From Streptomyces katrae (GTDB lineage Bacteria; Actinomycetota; Actinomycetes; Streptomycetales; Streptomycetaceae): a stretch of 22,744 nucleotides of DNA. The stretch lies in assembly GCF_000966975.1 (NCBI RefSeq), contig NZ_JZWV01000130.1, positions 1 to 22,744 on the forward strand. The letters are read 5' to 3'. Under the pieces are notes generated by a model. It did no database searches. It was not told the origin of the DNA and saw only the letters and a list, made by a program, of their open reading frames with translations. Shown piece after piece: positions 16,391 through 22,744 of this stretch. Numbering within the stretch: the stretch's first letter is position 1; every line of letters begins with the position of its first letter. Position numbers and translations under genes: made by a program.

Positions 16391-17626
16391 TCAGCCGGCG
16401 AGGGTGCCGGACTCGACGGTCTTGAAGTCGTCGCCGTCGACCTTGTAGACGGTCAGCTGCTTGTTGGTGGCGTCGCCGAACTCGTCGAAGGAGACCTTGC
16501 CGGTCACGCCGTCGAAGTTGACGCCCTGGACGGCTTCGAGGACCTTGGCGCGGGCGTCCGAGGGGAGCTTGCCGTTGTTGGCGTCGACGACCTTCTTGAC
16601 GGCTTCGATGACGGCCCAGGCGGAGTCGTAGGAGTAGCCGCCGTAGGCGGAGTAGTCGTCCTTGTAGCCGGCCTTCTTGTAGTTGTCGATGAACTCCTTG
16701 GCGGAGGGGAGGCTCTCGACGGGGGCGCCGACGGAGGTGCAGAGGTCGCCCTGGGCCTGGGGGCCGGCGAGTTCGACGTACTTCTTGTCCTTCATGCCGT
16801 CGCCGCCGACGAGCGGGATGTTGGTGCCGGAGGCCTTGATCTGCTTGCTGAGGGGGCCGGCCGCGGGGTATTCGCCGCCGTAGTAGACGACGTCGGCGCC
16901 CGAGGACTTGACCTGGGTGACGATGGCGGAGAAGTCCTTGGACTCGGGGTCGATGTGGCCCTCGCCGACGACCTGGCCGCCGAGCTTGGTGAACTCGCCC
17001 TTGAAGGTTCCGGCGAGGCCGGCGCCGTAGGTCTTCTTGTCGTCGATGATGAAGACCTTCTTCTTGCCGGCCTTGTTGAAGAGGTACTGCGCCGCGTAGG
17101 GGCCCTGGATGGCGTCCGTGGTGGCGGTGCGGAAGTAGCTCTTGTAGGTGCGGGCCTTCTGGCCTTCGGCCCACTTGGGGCCCTGGGTCAGGGAGGGGCT
17201 GGTGTTGGCCGGGGAGATCTGGGTGAGCTTGGCGTCGTCGAAGACCTTCTGCATGGCTTCGGAGACGGAGGAGTTGAGGGGGCCGACGACGCCGAGGACG
17301 TTCTTGTCGGCGGTGAGCTTGGTGGCGTTCTGCTGGCCGGAGGAGGCCTGGGCCTGGTCGTCGAGGGCTTCGATCTTGAAGGTGACGCCCTTGACGTACT
17401 TCTTCTCGTTGGCCTGCTTGGCGGCGAGGTCGGCGGAGTTCTTGATGCCGAGGCCGAGGGCGGAGAGGTCGCCCGTCAGCGGGGCGTCGACGCCGATGAC
17501 GACGGTGGTGTTGCCGCTGTCGCCACCGGCGGAGCCGCCGCTGTCGTTGCGCGAGCCGCAGGCGGTGAGGGTGAGAGCGCCCGCGGCGAGGGCGGCGGTC
17601 ACGGCGATGAGCTGACGAGAACGCAA
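16391..17626 (-). CDS. livK: Branched-chain amino acid substrate-binding lipoprotein LivK
   Basis: 411-residue extracellular solute-binding protein of the Leu/Ile/Val family (periplasmic-binding fold type I). N-terminal signal of 22 residues with lipobox LTAC, Cys23 being the lipidated residue, followed by a Gly/Ser linker. Mature domain: VVIGVDAPLTGDLSALGLGIKNSADLA, then VVGPLNSSVSEAMQKVF, SPANTSPSLT and DAIQGPYAAQYLF, all typical. The start is an unusual TTG at 17626, supported by AAAGGA seven bases upstream and by the position of the signal peptide. It is the first gene of the liv operon; a hairpin after it probably allows more binding protein than permease to be made. The exact ligand within the branched-chain/neutral amino acid class is inferred. 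Confidence 0.94.
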   Translation of the reverse strand: MRSRQLIAVTAALAAGALTLTACGSRNDSGGSAGGDSGNTTVVIGVDAPLTGDLSALGLGIKNSADLAAKQANEKKYVKGVTFKIEALDDQAQASSGQQNATKLTADKNVLGVVGPLNSSVSEAMQKVFDDAKLTQISPANTSPSLTQGPKWAEGQKARTYKSYFRTATTDAIQGPYAAQYLFNKAGKKKVFIIDDKKTYGAGLAGTFKGEFTKLGGQVVGEGHIDPESKDFSAIVTQVKSSGADVVYYGGEYPAAGPLSKQIKASGTNIPLVGGDGMKDKKYVELAGPQAQGDLCTSVGAPVESLPSAKEFIDNYKKAGYKDDYSAYGGYSYDSAWAVIEAVKKVVDANNGKLPSDARAKVLEAVQGVNFDGVTGKVSFDEFGDATNKQLTVYKVDGDDFKTVESGTLAG

Positions 17627-17927
17627 CGTTCAGTCCTTTCCTGGCGCCGCGTCCCCCGTGGGACGCGTCGAGTCGAACGCGGGGAACCGAACTGAGGAAA
17701 TCCGGCGGTCGCGGTAACTGGCCGTGACTCTAGGCGGCTCATCGGTGGATATGGAGGGCTGAGGCCAATGATGTGACTCTCTTGTTATGCCACGGCGTAA
17801 TACATAGCGGATGTGTGCGGGTGGAACGGGGGAATTCAGGCCGGTTCGTCTTGTCCGGATGTTGAGATGGGGCAGGACCATGCGTGGGTTTGGGTCCTGA
17901 CCACGCCAGGACTCTAGGGGTTTTTGG
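17627..17927 (-). promoter_or_regulatory. Non-coding region upstream of the liv operon
   Basis: 301 bases, poorer in GC than the flanks. It should carry the liv promoter, though no convincing -35/-10 pair was found. Seen: the livK ribosome site AAAGGA (near 17634-17639); a direct repeat GTGACTCT at 17724-17731 and 17773-17780; an imperfect 16-base palindrome TTATGCC-AC-GGCGTAA (17785-17800) with one mismatch, a possible operator; and the hairpins at 17873-17912. A short open frame here (17630-17881, minus) has no coding character. Confidence 0.5.
17873..17912 (-). terminator. Overlapping alternative hairpins after the membrane-anchored protein gene
   Basis: Three related arms, CAGGACC (17873-17879), GGTCCTG (17893-17899) and CAGGAC (17907-17912). 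The middle arm can pair with either neighbour, so two hairpins are mutually exclusive. It lies 15 bases after the stop at 17928. It may be just a terminator for that gene, or a switch in a liv leader. Confidence 0.35.
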
Positions 17928-18581
17928 TCATGACGGGCTCGGCGTGGGTTCGTCTCGGTCTTCGGGACACGCCCTGGTCAGTGCCACGGAAAGATCCCTG
18001 GCATATCGGTCACCGGGGATGTAACTGTGATCCTCTTTCTGGATTCCATTACTCAGGGTTACTTCCAGGAATGGGAGTCCGGAATTCCGTGCTACATGCA
18101 CGCAATCTTTTGTGTGGATCAGTACGAGGAGCTCGCGGACTTCTCCGGCGGCGACCGCGGCCGGGAGGCGTGGCTTGATCGTCACGGTCAGGGCCGGTGA
18201 CGGCTGCCCGATCCGCTCCACCGTGACCGGCGGCCCGGCCGAGGTCCGCACACGGACAGTGAACGCGAAGGCGGCGCCGTCGGGCGCCGGCTCCACCGGT
18301 TCGCCGTAGGTCAGCGAGAGGGTCTGGGAGGGGGCGGACGGCGGCGGCACCGGCGGGGGCTCGGGGCGGGTGGCGTGGATCCGCAGGGCCGCGGCGGCCA
18401 GGACGGCGAGCGAGGCGGCCGTGAGGACGGCGCGGCGGTGGCGGGCGTAGAAGGCGCGCGGGCGCTCGCTCCAGCCGGGTGGGAGGGGGGTACGGGGCTC
18501 CGGGCGCGAGCCCTCCCGGTCCCAGGTGCCCTCGCCGGGCTCCAGGGGGCCTATGCCCCCGCCGGTGCCCCCGCCGCTCAC
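17928..18581 (-). CDS. Membrane-anchored protein of unknown function
   Basis: 217 residues from GTG 18581. Polar, Gly/Pro-rich N-terminus (1-45), one transmembrane segment AVLTAASLAVLAAAALRI at about 51-68 after RARRH-like basic residues, a proline-rich spacer (RPEPPPVPPPSAPS), then an external domain of about 130 residues that looks all-beta (LSLTYGEPVEPAPDGAAFAF, RIGQPSPALTVTI, GLPFLEVTL, GDRYARDLSVAL). I recognise it only as a streptomycete family sometimes labelled a Tat-signal domain protein; no catalytic motif is seen. Two Cys (160, 205) could form a disulfide. No good ribosome site precedes the GTG; the frame runs farther upstream but without coding bias. From about residue 150 on (17985-18130) codons become AT-ending, unlike the first two thirds. 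Confidence 0.65.
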   Translation of the reverse strand: MSGGGTGGGIGPLEPGEGTWDREGSRPEPRTPLPPGWSERPRAFYARHRRAVLTAASLAVLAAAALRIHATRPEPPPVPPPSAPSQTLSLTYGEPVEPAPDGAAFAFTVRVRTSAGPPVTVERIGQPSPALTVTIKPRLPAAVAAGEVRELLVLIHTKDCVHVARNSGLPFLEVTLSNGIQKEDHSYIPGDRYARDLSVALTRACPEDRDEPTPSPS

Positions 18582-18723
18582 CGGGGGCCGCCGGGGGTGG
18601 CCGTGATGCGCCGCGGCGCCGGTCCGGTTCCCATGCGGGAACGCTAGACCGGCGCCGTGTGCCGCACAACTGCCCGTCTCGGCCCTGTTGTTAAGGGTCC
18701 GTGACGGCTGCCGGAAGCGGGGC

Positions 18724-19188
18724 TCAGGACTCCGTTTCGCGCAGGAGGCAGGTGAGGCGGGCGGTGCAGACGCGGCGGTCCTGTTCGTCGGTGATGACGA
18801 TCTCGTACGTGGCGGTGGAGCGGCCGCGGTGGACGGGGGTGGCGGTGCCGGTGACGATCCCGTCGCGCGCGCCGCGGTGGTGGGTGCAGTTGAGGTCGAC
18901 ACCGACGGCGATCTTCCTGCTGCCGCCGTGGAGCATGGCGCCGACCGAGCCGAGGGTCTCGGCGAGGACGGCGGAGGCGCCGCCGTGCAGGAGTCCGTAG
19001 GGCTGGGTGTTGCCCTTGACCGGCATCGTGGCGACGACGCGGTCGGCGGAGGCCTCCAGGATCCTGATCTCCATGCGTTCGCCGAGGGCGCCCGCGGAGA
19101 ACAGGGCGGGCAGGTCTATGCCCAGGGACGCGTACTCGTCGAGGACTTCCTGGGGGAACTTCACGGCGTGCTGCTGCTCGTCGGCCAT
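18724..19188 (-). CDS. PaaI-type hotdog-fold acyl-CoA thioesterase
   Basis: 154-residue cytoplasmic thioesterase of the PaaI family, which hydrolyses aromatic or medium acyl-CoA esters. Core motif GNTQPYGLLHGGASAVLAETLGS at about 59-81, with Asn60, His68-Gly-Gly70 and Glu77 in the places of the family's active-site residues; then VGVDLNCTHHRGARDGIVTG and the closing strand RVCTARLTCLLRE. Start ATG 19188 with GGAG seven bases upstream. The 52-bp gap to the upstream oxidoreductase gene holds a TetR-like palindrome, so it probably has its own regulated promoter. The natural substrate is unknown. Confidence 0.9.
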   Translation of the reverse strand: MADEQQHAVKFPQEVLDEYASLGIDLPALFSAGALGERMEIRILEASADRVVATMPVKGNTQPYGLLHGGASAVLAETLGSVGAMLHGGSRKIAVGVDLNCTHHRGARDGIVTGTATPVHRGRSTATYEIVITDEQDRRVCTARLTCLLRETES

Positions 19189-19203
19189 GGGCCTGCTCCG
19201 TTC

Positions 19204-19219
19204 GTCAACGATCGTTAAC
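19204..19219. promoter_or_regulatory. TetR-type palindrome upstream of the thioesterase gene
   Basis: GTCAACGATCGTTAAC, a 16-base palindrome with one mismatched pair and a perfect core AACGATCGTT. It lies 15 bases before the thioesterase ATG. The AACG-NN-CGTT core is like operators of TetR regulators of acyl-CoA and phenylacetate genes (PaaR type, from memory). Confidence 0.5.
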
Positions 19220-19240
19220 CAGCTGTCTGGGGTCGTTCTA

Positions 19241-21511
<2,271 letters not shown>

Positions 21512-21541
21512 GTCGCTCCCCTTCGAGCAGTTTTCTCGTAC

Positions 21542-21613
21542 CCCCCGATCCTGTCACGCTCCGCCGACATCGCCGACGGCGGATTTGTCGGTGGGGGCGC
21601 CTAGGATCGGGGG
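21542..21613. promoter_or_regulatory. Symmetrical divergent promoters of the oxidoreductase gene and polA
   Basis: A perfect 11-bp inverted repeat, CCCCCGATCCT (21542-21552) and its complement (21603-21613), flanks a 50-base centre with a smaller stem TCCGCCG/CGGCGGA (21560-21566 with 21577-21583). Each outer arm contains a -10-like box pointing outward: TAGGAT (21602-21607) toward polA and CAGGAT on the minus strand toward the oxidoreductase. The polA GTG follows its box by seven bases, so polA is probably leaderless. Confidence 0.55.
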
Positions 21614-21614
21614 C

Positions 21615-22744
21615 GTGGCAGAGACAGCATCGAAGAAGACCGAGCAGACGACCGCAGCGGGCCGCCCGCGCCTGATGCTCATGGACGGGCACTCCCTGGC
21701 GTACCGGGCGTTCTTCGCGCTGCCCGCGGAGAACTTCACGACGGCGACGGGCCAGCCGACCAATGCCATCTACGGCTTCGCGTCGATGCTGGCGAACACG
21801 CTGCGTGACGAGGCGCCCACGCATTTCGCGGTGGCGTTCGACGTGTCCCGCAAGACCTGGCGTTCGACGGAGTTCCCGGAGTACAAGGCGAACCGTTCGA
21901 AGACCCCGGACGAGTTCAAGGGGCAGGTCGAGCTGATCGGCGAGCTCCTCGACGCGATGAAGGTGCCGCGGTTCGCGGTCGACGGCTTCGAGGCCGACGA
22001 CGTGATCGCGACGCTGGCGACGCAGGCGGAGGCCCTCGGTTTCGAGGTGCTGATCGTCACCGGTGACCGGGACTCCTTCCAGCTGGTCTCCGAGCACACG
22101 ACCGTGCTGTACCCGACGAAGGGCGTCTCGGAGCTGACCCGGTTCACGCCGGAGAAGGTCGTGGAGAAGTACGGGCTCACCCCGCGGCAGTACCCGGACT
22201 TCGCGGCGCTGCGCGGTGACCCGTCGGACAACCTGCCGGGCATCCCGGGCGTCGGCGAGAAGACGGCCGCGAAGTGGATCAACCAGTTCGGTTCGTTCGC
22301 GGAGCTGGTGGAGCGGGCCGAGGAGGTCAAGGGCAAGGCCGGGCAGAACTTCCGCGACCACCTGGAGGCGGTGAAGCTCAACCGGGTCCTGACCGAGATG
22401 GTCAAGGACGTGGAGCTGCCCAAGACCCCGGCCGACCTGGCGCGCGCCCCCTACGACCGCTCGGCGGTCACGGGCGTGCTGGACGTGCTGGAGATCCGCA
22501 ACGCCTCGCTGCGCGAGCGGCTGCTGGCCGTGGACCCGGGCGCGGACCAGGAGGAGGCGCCGGCTCCGGCGGCGGGAGTGGAGCTGGACGGCTCGGTGCT
22601 GGGCGCGGGCGAGCTCGCGCCGTGGCTCGCGGCGCACGCGGGCGGCCCCCTGGGCGTCTCGACGGTGGACAGCTGGGGGCTGGGCCAGGGCAACGTGTCC
22701 GAGGTGGCGCTGGCCGCGGCGGGCGGGGCGGCGGCCTGGTTCGA
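21615..22744 (+). CDS. polA: DNA polymerase I, N-terminal part (cut by window end)
   Basis: The first 376 codons of DNA polymerase I, the repair and Okazaki-fragment-processing polymerase. Start GTG 21615. After a 17-residue polar leader comes the 5'-3' exonuclease domain: LMLMDGHSLAYRAFFAL (metal Asp24), AFDVSRKTWRSTEFPEYKAN, GFEADDVIATLA, VTGDRDSFQLV, and the helix-hairpin-helix DPSDNLPGIPGVGEKTAAKW. All the acidic metal-binding residues I can place are present, so the nuclease should be active. From about residue 310 the sequence enters the linker and the inactive-type 3'-5' domain usual in actinomycetes; the polymerase domain is beyond the window. It has G-ending codons, in contrast to the C-ending plus-strand genes of the left half. 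Confidence 0.96.
   Translation, partial: MAETASKKTEQTTAAGRPRLMLMDGHSLAYRAFFALPAENFTTATGQPTNAIYGFASMLANTLRDEAPTHFAVAFDVSRKTWRSTEFPEYKANRSKTPDEFKGQVELIGELLDAMKVPRFAVDGFEADDVIATLATQAEALGFEVLIVTGDRDSFQLVSEHTTVLYPTKGVSELTRFTPEKVVEKYGLTPRQYPDFAALRGDPSDNLPGIPGVGEKTAAKWINQFGSFAELVERAEEVKGKAGQNFRDHLEAVKLNRVLTEMVKDVELPKTPADLARAPYDRSAVTGVLDVLEIRNASLRERLLAVDPGADQEEAPAPAAGVELDGSVLGAGELAPWLAAHAGGPLGVSTVDSWGLGQGNVSEVALAAAGGAAAWF

Noticed and set aside
13548..17174. A 1208-codon minus-strand frame, apparently a giant fusion
   Set aside because: Only the last 603 codons (livM, from 15359) are coding; upstream it is an out-of-frame reading of livH and livK.
17630..17881. 83-codon minus-strand frame upstream of livK
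   Set aside because: No ribosome site, no coding bias, no recognisable domain; it occupies the expected promoter region.

Overview
The window looks like a core-chromosome segment of a streptomycete or close relative. It is very GC-rich, with almost all third codon positions G or C. It uses GTG and TTG starts, 4-base start/stop overlaps and several apparently leaderless genes. The set polA, branched-chain amino acid (liv) ABC operon, ANTAR regulator PdtaR, pyruvate kinase and secreted 5'-nucleotidase is a neighbourhood I recall from Streptomyces coelicolor (roughly SCO2003-SCO2015). That recollection was not checked.

Left part (1-10,024): a PLP-dependent decarboxylase broken by a 1-base frameshift, overlapping a lysine N6-hydroxylase (a hydroxamate-siderophore pair). 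A bidirectional terminator follows, then a Tat-exported 5'-nucleotidase on the minus strand. Next come a SIMPL/DUF541 protein, pyruvate kinase, a secreted serine beta-lactamase-like hydrolase (minus), an EF-hand protein and a MerR regulator (both minus), and a divergent GNAT acetyltransferase.

Middle (10,025-11,060): a free-standing LAGLIDADG homing-endonuclease-like gene with an N-terminal helix-turn-helix, its neighbouring tRNA with anticodon CAA but a short variable loop, and the tRNA's promoter and terminator.

Right part (11,060-22,744): the ANTAR response regulator PdtaR; a convergent five-gene liv operon (livK-livH-livM-livG-livF, read right to left); a membrane-anchored protein of unknown function; a PaaI-type thioesterase; an FdhF/YdeP-type molybdopterin oxidoreductase; and the divergent 5' part of polA, cut by the window end.

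Most of the genes are housekeeping. The points that stand out are: (1) a switch in strand composition near 10.03 kb, where the + strand goes from C-rich to G-rich whatever the gene orientation, exactly at the homing endonuclease/tRNA locus; (2) that unusual tRNA and endonuclease pair; (3) a textbook 19-bp-spacer MerR promoter; (4) an 87-residue acidic repeat tail on LivG; (5) a composition break inside the gene at 17928-18581; (6) a TetR-type palindrome in front of the thioesterase. I found no CRISPR array, insertion sequence, prophage or obviously new multi-gene defence or biosynthetic system.
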